Below are positions 36,348 through 47,059 of a stretch of DNA of 64,000 nucleotides, piece after piece. The notes under the pieces are model-generated. The model saw only the letters and a list, made by a program, of their open reading frames with translations, was not told where the DNA came from and did not search any database. How positions within the stretch are numbered: position 1 is the first letter of the stretch; each line of letters begins with the position of its first letter. The position numbers and the translations under genes were made by a program. The DNA comes from Brienomyrus brachyistius (taxonomy: Eukaryota > Chordata > Actinopteri > Osteoglossiformes > Mormyridae), in contig NW_026042768.1 in assembly GCF_023856365.1 (NCBI RefSeq), positions 1-64,000 on the forward strand. Direction: 5' to 3'.

Positions 36348-36455
36348 AAAATATATTTTATATATTTTATATATTTATATTTATATTTATATTATATTTT
36401 ATATAATTTATATTATTTTATATTTCCTGTCTTAAAATGTAAGGGATACTGGAGC

Positions 36456-36624
36456 CTCCCGTTTTGGCCGGGAAACTACCGTATTTTACTTCTCTTTCCC
36501 GCCGTCCTCCCGTATTAGTATTTTCCCGTAAATCTCCCTTATATTATATAGTTGCTGGATAGTGTAGTGGTAAGATCGCCGCCTTTCACACGGGAGACCG
36601 GGGTTCGAATCCCGGTTGTGGCCA
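36456..36624 (+). repeat. 169-bp tRNA-like repeat, copy 3
   Basis: Lies 277 bp beyond copy 2, outside the 9.28-kb unit. No base difference from copies 1 and 2 was noticed. The tRNA-like part is 36551-36624. Confidence 0.6.
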
Positions 36625-37142
36625 GAAACAACTGCTATCACAACTAGAGATTGATGAGGTACAACACGATTGCTACGACAAGGGGGAGCCAGGACGACAG
36701 GTCAGGGGGGAGATATCATCATCCCCACATTCCGAGATTGGGTACCAAGCCCCATATATATTAGTAGGCTGAATACAAGAGCAGCTGACCTGAGAAATAA
36801 GAAATAAGCTAAGCTGGACCAAGAATGCGTGAAGTACCCTCAGAAGGTCTACTAGAAGATGTACGTAGAAGACTACTACAGATCAGCTGATCTACACCAC
36901 AGCAACAGTGATCCTGGAGCCGGACCGTCTTTGAAGACTCCGTAAATCTCCGTATAATAATATATATCTACGGGAACGAGAAAGGACGTTTTTGTGTATC
37001 ATGGACAGTAAGAGGGGGCAGGCAAGGAGAGAATTTCTCTCTTTGGGGATCAATAGAGTGTTGTTATTATAACGTCTAAAAAGTATGATGGTCTGTCGAT
37101 AAATCAATAAGAAAATAAATGAAGTCGTTTTCGCGAACACGC
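36625..37142 (+). mobile_element. LTR-like sequence with TATA and polyadenylation signal
   Basis: A purine-rich ACAAGGGGGAGCC precedes it. CATATATATTAG at 36752-36763 could be a TATA box. The sequence shared with 26394-26845 starts about 22 bp downstream. AATAAA is near 37113. Compared with the unit copies it lacks two internal stretches and has an extra stretch near 37019-37047. No gag/pol is attached. Confidence 0.35.
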
Positions 37143-37740
37143 CGAATTATAACTATAATTTCGTTCTCCATTTACATGCCCGTAGTGTCTTTAACCGGCT
37201 GCACAAACTGGATCCGCCTCCATTACGACACAACTTTGCCCTTATTGGCTTAAGAATTTAGTCACATACATGACGTATATCTGCTATTTCTCCCGAGAAG
37301 CAGGTAAAGCAGTGGTAACTGCTTTGTAGTTAATTTACCTGGTAAAATTAAGTTTAAATAAATGATATAAATACTGTAATAGTACTCGTGAGCTTTGTTT
37401 ATTTGTTATTAGTTATTGTAATGTTGCGCTGCTTTATTTGTTTAATCGTCTAGTCTGTGGAGACATTCAAGTTAATCAAATAAGAATTGCACTGTACACT
37501 GTACATGACCATAAAAACTTTGTATCCTTGAAATAAATGTTTTTGATCTTTTCCTTGGCAGTTATCTTTTTACACAGGGCCTCTATGTACACGATAGTTT
37601 TTTTTTTCACGACTAACAGTATGGATCAGGAGTTGGTTATTGTAAAAGAAGTAATGTGCATGCAGGTGATATTTGTATAGATTTATCCACACCCTTGTAG
37701 CAGTGCTGCCATTGCAGTCAGATCTCGCAAACTAGGAGTA
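37143..37740. other. No gene seen
   Basis: AT-rich; no recognised repeat or gene. Confidence 0.45.
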
Positions 37741-37759
37741 TTAGTTGTCTTTATTTCTC

Positions 37760-38024
37760 TTTATTTCTTGACGCCAACCCTCTCCATTAATCCGGGCTTG
37801 GGACTGGCACCTACCTGAGCTGGCTTGCTCCCTTAAGTGGCTGGGTTAGGCTAAACTATATATATATATTTACCAAGACTACAATAAAACATCTCGAAAT
37901 GTGTAGTCTAGCAAAACGCAGTTTAAAGAAGGTAGCCTACCTGGCGAAATTGCAAACAAATTAAGGGCGTTAGGCAGCCTTTAGATCCTACCCATCATGC
38001 ACTGCAGTTTTTTGCTAATTCCTC
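37760..38024 (+). repeat. Dispersed repeat, copy 1 (inverted copy at 50320-50765)
   Basis: CTTGACGCCAACCCTCTCC, TTAAGTGGCTGGGTTAGGC and CCATCATGCACTGCAGTTTT recur in reverse order and complement at 50320-50765. The intervening sequence differs in length. Confidence 0.7.
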
Positions 38025-38035
38025 AAATGGAAAAC

Positions 38036-38397
38036 TGTCCATCCATCCATCCATTTTCCAAACCGCTTATCCTACTGGATCGCGGGGGGTCTGGAGCCTA
38101 TCCCGGAAGCAATGGGCACGAGACAGGGAACAACTCAGGATGGCGGGCCAGCCCATCGCAGGGCACACTCACACACTATTCACTCACGCATACACTCCTA
38201 TGGGCAATTTAGCAACTCCAATTAGCCTCAGCATGTTTTTGGACTGTGGGGGAAACCAGAGTACCCGGAGGAAACCCCACGATGACATGGGTAGAACATG
38301 CAAACTCCACACACATGTGACCCAGGTGGAGACTCGAACCCGGGCCCTAGAGGTGTGAGGCAACAGTGCTAACCACTGCACCACCATGCTGCCCCCT
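38036..38397 (-). mobile_element. tRNA-headed SINE with 11-bp target duplication
   Basis: Full-length reverse copy. AAATGGAAAAC occurs at 38025-38035 and 38398-38408. Confidence 0.9.
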
Positions 38398-38409
38398 AAA
38401 TGGAAAACC

Positions 38410-39180
38410 ATTAAATACAAAAGGAAAACAAAAGTGCTGTAAGACTGTATACTTATGTGTATGTTAGTAAAGGCTGTAGCTGACACAACGGACCCCACTA
38501 ATTAGAAAGGGGTAATTGTACACATGTGGCATCCAGTATGTTCTTCTATAACAGTTTTTAAAAAAAAAAAAAAACTCACATTACACAAATTGGCACTATC
38601 AAAACGAGGATTATGGGGAAAATGGGGACTGTGATGGAGATTACATACACGTAGGCATGGTATTTAGTTTTTTTTAATCTGGTCACCTTCCAGAGTAATT
38701 GTAAACTAAAACCATCTTCACCCTATTTGATTCTTTATAAATGGACAATCAGTCGTGCAGTAAATGGGGGTATAGAGAGACACAGAGCTTGTCTAACAAG
38801 AAACCCTGGGAAGCTAACATTAATAGGGTGGGTATGGATAGCAAAACCATTGATACAGATTACAGATTTATATCTCACCTGAACCCTGGCGGGCTCCGTG
38901 CCAATAGGGGTTGGGATTAGGGTTAGTTAACTTAAGTAGTAATATTGATGTGTATATTCTCCTATTCTCCAGTCAGTGAATCGTGAAACGTAATGTTAAT
39001 ATGTTTCTATACCTATATGTTCTGCTTAAAAACCCATAAAGGCAAGCACAGTGTTTAGACATTCTGTTACTTAGACTAGTAAACACTAAGATCCTTCAGC
39101 TTTCAATTAACCTGACACAACAGTCTAAACAACAAATGTGTGCCATGTCATTTGTCATCTTTACATCTTGTATCCTTTAT
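38410..39180. other. No gene seen
   Basis: A poly-A run lies at about 38560. No recognised element. Confidence 0.45.
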
Positions 39181-39191
39181 ATGGTAATTGG

Positions 39192-39270
39192 ATTTTCAAG
39201 GTGGAATTGCAGGTCGATCATTTTAAGGATCTAGATGTAAACCTCCCTGGTGTTGCTTTAATATTTTTTT
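39192..39270 (+). repeat. Short direct repeat, copy 1
   Basis: TTTTCAAGGTGGAATT through CCTCCCTGGTGTTGCTTTAA, matched at 40519-40598 with few changes. Confidence 0.8.
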
Positions 39271-39379
39271 TGCACAATTTGCTTCACACACTTCCTCCAG
39301 CAGAGAAGCTTACAATACTACACCCCACCAAATGACTGGATGATGCCTTTTTATTTAAGGTCTGGCTGTGAGCCTCGAT

Positions 39380-39900
39380 TACCGATACACTATCTTCAGG
39401 CTCCTGCCGGGATCAGTCAGTATGGTGGACCTTTGGAGGAATGGGTACAAAACCATCAGGAAAGTTTGCAGGTGCTTCAAGAGTATGTGAAGGCTTAGTT
39501 GGAGGAACAAGCCACACCACGAAATCGGAAACACAATGAGTTGGTTAATGATTAGGGGTTTGATGAAGGTCAGCTGGTGTGTTTGCGGAACCATGTTCGA
39601 GGTAAAATACAGGATCATTGGGATGCCTGTTTGTATATGGTAGTTCGGTGTCCCCAAGATCAGGGTGCAGTTTACTCTGCAACTCCAATGGAGGGGGACG
39701 GGGTTGTCCGTCAAGTTCACCGAACAGAGTTGCGTCCAGTACCACAGGGGGTTGTTATGTCAGGGGAAGATGTTCTGGTAATGTCTCCTGAGTCTGGGTT
39801 GCCCACAGGGGCAACAGAAATGGAATCGGATGAGGACTCTGTGGTTTTACGGGGACAGGGCTGGTGGGAGGGGTCGCAATAGAGCATCCACAAGTAGGCC
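39380..39900 (+). pseudogene. Ty3/Gypsy pol C-terminal fragment
   Basis: The plus strand reads EEWVQNHQESLQVLQEYVKA, a stop, then QLVCLRNHVRGKIQDHWDA and VVRCPQDQGAVYSATPMEGD, ending VRQVHRTELRPVPQG. This is the end of integrase in fish Gypsy-type retrotransposons (the L-x-R-NH..RGK-QD-W region and V-HRT-L). Stops near 39497 and 39553 show decay. An acidic tail follows to 39882. No complete LTR was found, but a short direct repeat brackets the locus (about 39192-39270 and 40519-40598). Confidence 0.65.
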
Positions 39901-40518
39901 TCGTATAATGGAGGAGGTTATGTCCCCCCCGAGGTGTAGAGACCAGTTAAACGTTCGGTGAGGTCCACCACTGGTCATCATACCAACCCTTATAAGTTAC
40001 CACGGTCAGTGAATGATCGTTCGGTTGGGGAGGAAGACCAGTGGTTTGGGGATAGAATTCTTAGCTGTGATCGTTGGGTCATCAATTTCATTTTGGGGGA
40101 TGGATTGTAGCCAGGCAATTATAGGCAGGTATAGGAACTGCAGTTCGGACTGGAGGCATAGCCGGGGCGAGATGGCTGTGCATGTTCCGATGGTAGGGCA
40201 TATTGGCAAAGGAGCAGGCACGGGAAAGACAGGCAGGGTCCTGATAGATTTGGTGGAGCATCGGCGGGCATATTGAATTTGCAGTGTAGCAGCCTTTCTG
40301 TTTGCTTGTTTCAGGGGTGAACAATCTTATCCGCAAAGGGCCGGTGTGTATGCAGGTTTTCGCTGCAACTCCCTAATTAGATTTCTAATTAGAGGACTGA
40401 TTAGCTGAAGAGTCCTCATACCTGGTTTTGAAGAGCTGACCTAAAGGTTACCCCAAAAACCTGTTTTTTTTTTGTTTGAATGGGGCAGTGAGTCATGGGG
40501 TAAACTACTGTTCTTTAG

Positions 40519-40598
40519 GGGTTTTCAAGGTGGAATTACGGGTCGATAATTTTAAGGATCAGGTTGTAAACCTCCCTGGTGTTGCTTTAATATGTTTT
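40519..40598 (+). repeat. Short direct repeat, copy 2
   Basis: Partner of 39192-39270, 1,327 bp downstream; the Gypsy fragment lies between them. Confidence 0.8.
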
Positions 40599-40599
40599 A

Positions 40600-41060
40600 T
40601 CTGAGGTTGTATCGTGTATTATCAAGCCAGCCGGCTTAGTGGCCTCGGGAGCGGGGTTTAGTGGGAGCAGCTGGCTAGTTTTATTTTCTTTTTTGTTTGT
40701 GTCTTTTTCTTTGTTGTATGTATATTTTGGGTTCATTATTAGGCAGGCTGGGCCTTTTGGCACCTGTAGTCTGGGTGCTGGATTGCCCATAGGGGTCTTT
40801 TTTATTGCTGTGATTTGCTGTGTCATTCACTAGTGTGATTTGTGCTGGATGTGTTTTTAAGGTTGTGCTGTGGCGTGTACCTGAGCAAACTTTGGGCAAC
40901 CTGTTCTCTTGTTGGCTTTATTGACAAAGGGTGGATTAGTCTAATTACGGCCTGCTACAAATAGCTGCATATAACGTATAAAAAAAATCACCTTATGGGT
41001 GCTCCGTAGGGTAGCAAGATCTTGAGTTTTTTTTACAGTACTCGGGTACGTTTTAAAATT
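40600..41060. other. No gene seen
   Basis: Pyrimidine-rich stretch near 40675-40720; no recognised coding region. Confidence 0.4.
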
Positions 41061-41062
41061 TT

Positions 41063-41190
41063 CGACCAATCAGCAAACATTATTCTGACAGCATAGCTGG
41101 GAAACCAATGAAAAGTGAGTGCAACGTTCTAGAACTTGACTTCGGGTTGACGCTCCCTATAAAAGAGCTGGGTACTGCTTCAAGGCGTTC
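41063..41190 (+). promoter_or_regulatory. Promoter-like region with CCAAT, HSE-like palindrome and TATA
   Basis: CCAAT occurs at 41066-41070 and 41105-41109, GTTCTAGAAC (inverted nTTCn/nGAAn units as in heat-shock elements) at 41126-41135, and TATAAAAG at 41158-41165. The order and spacing fit a TATA-driven animal promoter, possibly heat-inducible. Transcription is not shown. Confidence 0.5.
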
Positions 41191-41256
41191 AGTTGGCGCT
41201 ACCTCCTGATAGAGTAGCACTGTACGGCTCTTGTTCCGTAAAACAACATCAAAAGG

Positions 41257-41545
41257 ATGAAAAAAAAAACAATATTTAAAGAAGACGAAAAAAATCAATT
41301 TTTAAAGAAGACGAAAAAAACATCGTCTAAAAAAATAAGCCAAAAAAATAATATCCGAAGAAGGAAAAACATGCAAAGTAAAAAAAAACAAACAAAAATA
41401 AAAAACAATATCCAAAGAAGAAGGAAAAAAACATCCAAAGGGAGAAAAGAAGAACTGAAGGGCCAACGAGGTAGGAGGAAATACAAATTTCGTTTCAGCA
41501 CCGTTGGAGTGCCAAGCCGTGAAAAGCATTTGGCCAGAAGACAAG
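41257..41545 (+). CDS. Lys-rich open frame ending at a splice donor (possible first exon)
   Basis: The ATG at 41257 opens a frame of about 96 codons to AGACAAG|GTAAGTG at 41545/41546. It lies 92 bp downstream of a TATA box. The product would be extremely basic (KKTKKTSSKK, IRRRKN, IQRRRKK), mostly because the DNA is A-rich with imperfect internal repeats of AAGAAG-type units. The last third (RRKYKFRFSTVGVPSREKH) is more ordinary. No second exon was identified in the following 1 kb, which is DNA-transposon sequence. It could equally be a non-coding transcript. No family recognised. Confidence 0.25.
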
Positions 41546-41979
41546 GTAAGTGTTGTATCTGTTATTTTAAAACAGCGCTTTTCAAAATGCTGCTTTATAA
41601 TCGTTTGAGATCGTTAGCCAGTGTGACAGCTGAAGGCTTTTTGAGTTTACCAACATAAAGTTTTATTTCTGTATTAGGACATTGTCAGGAACAATGATGT
41701 GTTCATCGCTATGATGTGGTCAAAAAGCGATGCATTGAATCTTAGAAACATTTGTGATTTTTCAAACGATGCTTTTCCTTTTATTTAATCAGTAAAATTT
41801 CCATCGGTTTTATATAGTGCCCCTTGAAATATGTCTTTAGCTCATTTTCCGGGCATTTTACTAGAATGCATCCTGAGAAATACACAAGCTCTGCTGCATT
41901 TCCGTGCCTCGATGTTTAGTGCCGAGTATAATTGTTGCAGTTGCCTTTTATATATTCCATGAGACCTGTTGGTACCAAG

Positions 41980-42545
41980 AGAAGTGTGAGACTGTCAGGG
42001 TGAATTTATCATACAATCGCACGCATAAATACCTGAGGGTTGCCAGTCCTTTTGCGTTGTTACAGGAGGACTAGAGCTGACGAGTGTGTTTCTACACACT
42101 ATCAAGGGCATTGTAGTACAGTTTTCTCAGGTGGGAGAATGCTGCCGATCTCCTATTTGACAATACAGCCCTTGATATATTAGAATATTACAGAACTAGA
42201 AGCCTTTTGCAAGGAAGAATGTGAGAAAATCCCAAGTACAAGAACTGAAAGCCTTTCAGCTGGCTATAAGAAGCGCTTGTAAGCTGTGATATCTGGCAGA
42301 GGAGGTGTTACTAAGTACTGATTACGTAGGGTGCCCAAACTTTTGCAGAGTGCCATAATAATGTTTTTATTTTGTAATTTTGTTCAATTTATGGCATAAA
42401 AAGTAACTATTCATCAATGTTTGCTGAAAATATTGTGTATTTTTCCCCCAGTTCCTAAAGAGACTGTATTAACTGATATTGTTGCTTTTGTAATTGAAAA
42501 GATGTTATTTGTCAAGGGGTGCCAAACCTTTGCATAAGACTGTAC
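41980..42545 (+). mobile_element. Tc1/mariner-related non-autonomous element fragments
   Basis: GTAGGGTGCCCAAACTTTTGCA near 42328 and GGGGTGCCAAACCTTTGCAT near 42516 are typical tips of fish Tc1-like non-autonomous elements. Between them is AT-rich filler. No transposase. Confidence 0.5.
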
Positions 42546-42550
42546 ACAGT

Positions 42551-42665
42551 GTGTGTATGTGTTTATGTGAGTGTGTGTCTGTGTGTGTGTGTGTATATAT
42601 ATATGTGTGTGTGTGTGTATATATTTCTGTATATGCATGTGTATATATATATTTATATATAGTTC
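42551..42665. repeat. (GT)n/(TA)n microsatellite
   Basis: Mixed GTGTGT and TATATA runs leading into the tandem array. Confidence 0.85.
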
Positions 42666-42784
42666 ACACACATTCAAACTTATTTGAATACACATTCAAA
42701 ATTATTTTTATTATTATTATTTTCGTTTTTTTTTTTTTTTTGTGTTTTAAAATTTTTTATTTTTGCAATGGAAATAAAAATAAA

Positions 42785-43606
42785 GCAGTCCTCCGTAGAG
42801 GAGGGGTGGTGGAGGGAATATATATATATATATACATATATATAAAATAATTGTCACACAACTGGGGTGACATGCCTATCCTGCTCACCCAATTTTAGTG
42901 CACTTTAGTTATGCATAATGACCTTCTAGTCTCGATACACCCATATATATATATGTATATATATATAGTTTTTTTTGTTTTTTTTTGCAATAGACAATAA
43001 AAATAACGCAGTTCTCCATAAAGGAGGGATGGTGGATGGAATATATATATACATATATATAAAATAATTGTCACACAACTTGGGTGACATGCCTTGCCTG
43101 CTCACCCAATTTTAGTGCAACTTAGTTATCCATAATGACCAACTAGTCTCGATACACCCATATATATATATATATATGTACATATATATATAGTTTTTTT
43201 ATTAGCAATAGAAAAGAAAAATAACGCAGTTCTCCGTAAAGGAGGGATGGTGGATGGAATATATATATATATATATATACAATTATATAAAATAATTGTC
43301 ACACAACCTGGGTGACATGCCTTGCCTGCTCACCCAATTTTAGTGCACTTTAGTTATCCATAATGACCATCTAGTCTCGATACACCCATGAATATATATG
43401 TATATATATATATATAGTTTTTCTGTTTTTTTTTTGCAATAGACAATAAAAATAACGCAGTTCTCCGTAAAGGAGGGATGGTGGATGGAATATGTATATG
43501 CATATATATAAAATAATTGTCACACAACCTGGGTGACATGCCTTGCCTGCTCACCCAATTTTAGTGCACCTTAGTTATCCATACTGACCATCTAGTCTCG
43601 ACACAC

Positions 43607-43661
<55 letters not shown>

Positions 43662-43963
43662 GATATTTTTTCTTTTTCTTGTGTTTTTTTTTCGCAATGG
43701 ATATTAAAAATAAAGCAGTCCTCCGTAAAGGAGGGGTGGTGGAGGGAATATATATATACATATATATATAAAATAATTGTCACACAACCTGGGTGACATG
43801 CCTTGCCTGCTCACCCAATTTTAGTGCAACTTAGTTATCCATAATGACCAACTAGTCTCGATACACCCATATATATATATATATATGTACATATATATAG
43901 TTTTTTTATTAGCAATAGAAAAGAAAAATAACGCAGTTCTCCGTAAAGGAGGGATGGTGGATG

Positions 43964-44025
<62 letters not shown>

Positions 44026-44128
44026 TTATATAAAATAATTGTCACACAACCTGGGTGACATGCCTTGCCTGCTCACCCAATTTTAGTGCACTTTAGTTAT
44101 CCATACTGATCATCTAGTCTCGACACAC

Positions 44129-44193
<65 letters not shown>

Positions 44194-44631
44194 GATATTT
44201 TTTCTTTTTCTTGTGTTTTTTTTCCGCAATGGATATTAAAAATAAAGCAGTCCTCCGTAAAGGAGGGGTGGTGGAGGGAATATATATATACATATATATA
44301 TAAAATAATTGTCACACAACCTGGGTGACATGCCTTGCCTGCTCACCCAATTTTAGTGCAACTTAGTTATCCATAATGACCAACTAGTCTCGATACACCC
44401 ATATATATATATATATATGTACATATATATAGTTTTTTTATTAGCAATAGAAAAGAAAAATAACGCAGTTCTCCGTAAAGGAGGGATGGTGGATGGAATA
44501 TATATATATATATATACATTTATATAAAATAATTGTCACACAACCTGGGTGACATGCCTTGCCTGCTCACCCAATTTTAGTGCACTTTAGTTATCCATAA
44601 TGACCATCTAGTCTCGATACACCCATGAATA

Positions 44632-44716
<85 letters not shown>

Positions 44717-44903
44717 TTTCTGTTTTTTTTTTGCAATAGACAATAAAAATAACGCAGTTCTCCATAAAGGAGGGATGGTGGATGGAATATGTATATGCAT
44801 ATATATAAAATAATTGTCACACAACCTGGGTGACATGCCTTGCCTGCTCACCCAATTTTAGTGCACCTCAGTTATCCATACTGACCATCTAGTCTCGACA
44901 CAC

Positions 44904-44970
<67 letters not shown>

Positions 44971-45868
44971 GATATTTTTTCTTTTTCTTGTGTTTTTTTT
45001 TCGCAATGGATATTAAAAATAAAGCAGTCCTCCGTAAAGGAGGGGTGGTGGAGGGAATATATATATACATTTATATAAAATAATTGTCACACAACTGGGG
45101 TGACATGCCTTGCCTGCTCACCCAATTTTAGTGCACCTTAGTTATCCATAATGACCAACTAGTCTCGATACACCCATAAATATATATGTGTATATATATA
45201 TATATATATAGTTTTTTTGTGTTTTTTTTTGCAAATAGACAATAAAAATAACGCAGTTCTCCATAAAGGAGGGATAGTGGATGGAATATATATATACATA
45301 TATATAAAATAATTGTCACACAACCTGGGTGACATGCCTTGCCTGCTCACCCAATTTTAGTGCACCTTAGTTATCCATACTGACCATCTAGTCTCGATAC
45401 ACCCATATATATATATATATATATATATGTACATATATATAGTTTTTTTATTAGCAATAGAAAAGAAAAATAACGCAGTTCTCCGTAAAGGAGGGATGGT
45501 GGATGGAATATATACATACATATATATAAAATAATTGTCACACAACCTGGGTGACATGCCTTGCCTGCTCACCCAATTTTAGTGCAACTTAGTTATCCAT
45601 AATGACCAACTAGTCTCGATACACCCATAAATATATATGTATATATAATATATATATATAGTTTTTTTATTTTTTTCGTAATGGACAATAAAAATAACGC
45701 AGTTCTCCGTAAAGGAGGGATGGTGGATGGAATATATATATACATATATACATTTATATAAAATAATTGTCACACAACCTGGGTGACATGCCTTGCCTGC
45801 TCACCCAGTTTTAGTGCACCTTAGTTATCCATACTGACCATCTAGTCTCGATACACCCATAAATATAT
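42785..45868. repeat. Thirteen-unit tandem array with embedded TA tracts
   Basis: The core AAAATAATTGTCACACAAC recurs at 42844, 43061, 43289, 43510, 43770, 44032, 44302, 44526, 44807, 45077, 45306, 45528 and 45760. The period is 217-281 bp. Each unit holds GGTGACATGCC, CTGCTCACCCAATTTTAGTG, TCTAGTCTCGA, a variable (TA)n, a poly-T stretch, and one of three modules ending CTCCGTAAAGGAGGG or similar. Length differences are mostly in the (TA)n. A remnant unit start reappears at 48329, beyond the insertions at 45870-48310. Confidence 0.93.
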
Positions 45869-45869
45869 A

Positions 45870-47038
45870 TACTGAACAAAAATATAAACGCAACACTCTT
45901 GTTTCTGCTCCCATTTTTCATGAGATGGACTTAAAGACCTACAATTCATTCCAGATACACAATATTACCATTTCTCTCAAACATTTCTCACAAATCAGTC
46001 TAAATGTGTGATAGTGAGCACTTCTGCTTTGCTGAGATAATCCATCCCACCTCACAGGTGTGCCACATCAAGATGCTGATCTGACATCATGGGTAGTGCA
46101 CAGGTGTACCTTATACTGCCCACAATAAAAGGCCACCCTGGAATGTGCAGTTTTTTGCTTTATTGGGGGTCTGGGGACTCAGAACCGGTCAGTATCTGGT
46201 GCCACCATTTGCCTCATACAATGCAACACATCTTCTTCGCATAGAGTTTATCAGATTGTCAATTGTGGCCTGTGGAATGTTGGTCCCACTCCTCTTCAAT
46301 GGCTGTGCGAAGTTGTTGGATATTAGTGGGAACTGGTACACGCTGTCGTATACGCCGGTCAAGCACATCCCAAACATGCTCAACGGGTGACATGTCCGGT
46401 GAGTATGCTGGCCATGCAAGAACTGGGACATTTTCAGCTTCCAAGAACTGTGTACAGATCCTTGCAACATGGGGCCGTGCATCATCTGTCTGAGTGGCTG
46501 GTCTCAGACGATCTTGGAGGTGAACCTGCTGGATGTGGAGGTCCTGGGCTGGTGTGGTTACACGTGGTCTGCGGTTGTGAGGCCGGTTGGATGTACTGCC
46601 ATATTCTCTGAAACGCCTTTGGAGACGGCTTATGGTTGAGAAATGAACATTCAATGCACGAGCAACAGATCTGGTTGACATTCCTGCTGTCAGCATGCCA
46701 ATTGCACGCTCCCTCAATGCTTGTGGCATCTGTGGCATTTTGCTGTGAGACAAAACTGCACATTCCAGGGTGGCCTTTTATTGTGGGCAGTATAAGGTAC
46801 ACCTGTGCACTACCCATGATGTCAGATCAGCATCTTGATGTGGCACACCTGTGAGGTGGGATGGATTATCTCAGCAAAGCAGAAGTGCTCACTATCACAC
46901 ATTTAGACTGATTTGTGAGAAATGTTTGAGAGAAATGGTAATATTGTGTATCTGGAATGAATTGTAGATCTTTAAGTCCATCTCATGAAAAATGGGAGCA
47001 AAAACAAAAGTGTTGCGTTTATATTTTTGTTCAGTGTA
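45870..47038 (-). mobile_element. Tc1-like DNA transposon with both ends
   Basis: The tips ACTGAACAAAAATATAAACG (left) and CGTTTATATTTTTGTTCAGT (right) are inverted. TA dinucleotides flank the element. It is inserted in TA-rich array sequence, a natural TA target. Confidence 0.9.
46259..46753 (-). pseudogene. Tc1-like transposase, internally deleted
   Basis: The 164-codon frame has the N-terminal helix-turn-helix region (QALRERAIGMLTAGMSTRSV, then STISRLQRRFREYG) and a basic stretch. It then jumps to DDARPHVARICTQFLEAENV and SPDMSPVEHVWDVLDRR. The last two parts hold the second Asp and the Glu of the DDE triad. The first catalytic Asp and roughly half of a usual ~340-residue transposase are missing, so it cannot catalyse transposition. 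The DNA-binding half may still recognise the ends. The inverted repeats are intact. Overlapping frames on the other strand are shadows. Confidence 0.88.
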
Positions 47039-47059
47039 TGTATATGTATACATATAGTT

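Larger units (their letters stand above)
27102..36369. repeat. Tandem duplication, unit 2
   Basis: Direct repeat of 17822-27101. Homology fades after 36367 in the AT-rich run (27087 in unit 1). All inner features follow at +9,280. The 30743 C-to-T change creates a stop in a minus-strand frame that is open in unit 1. Confidence 0.95.

Noticed and set aside
42494..42850. 118-codon frame rich in Val-Cys and Tyr-Ile
   Set aside because: It is GT/TA microsatellite translation.
43354..45773. Many minus-strand frames rich in Tyr-Ile
   Set aside because: They are translations of (TA)n tracts and array modules.
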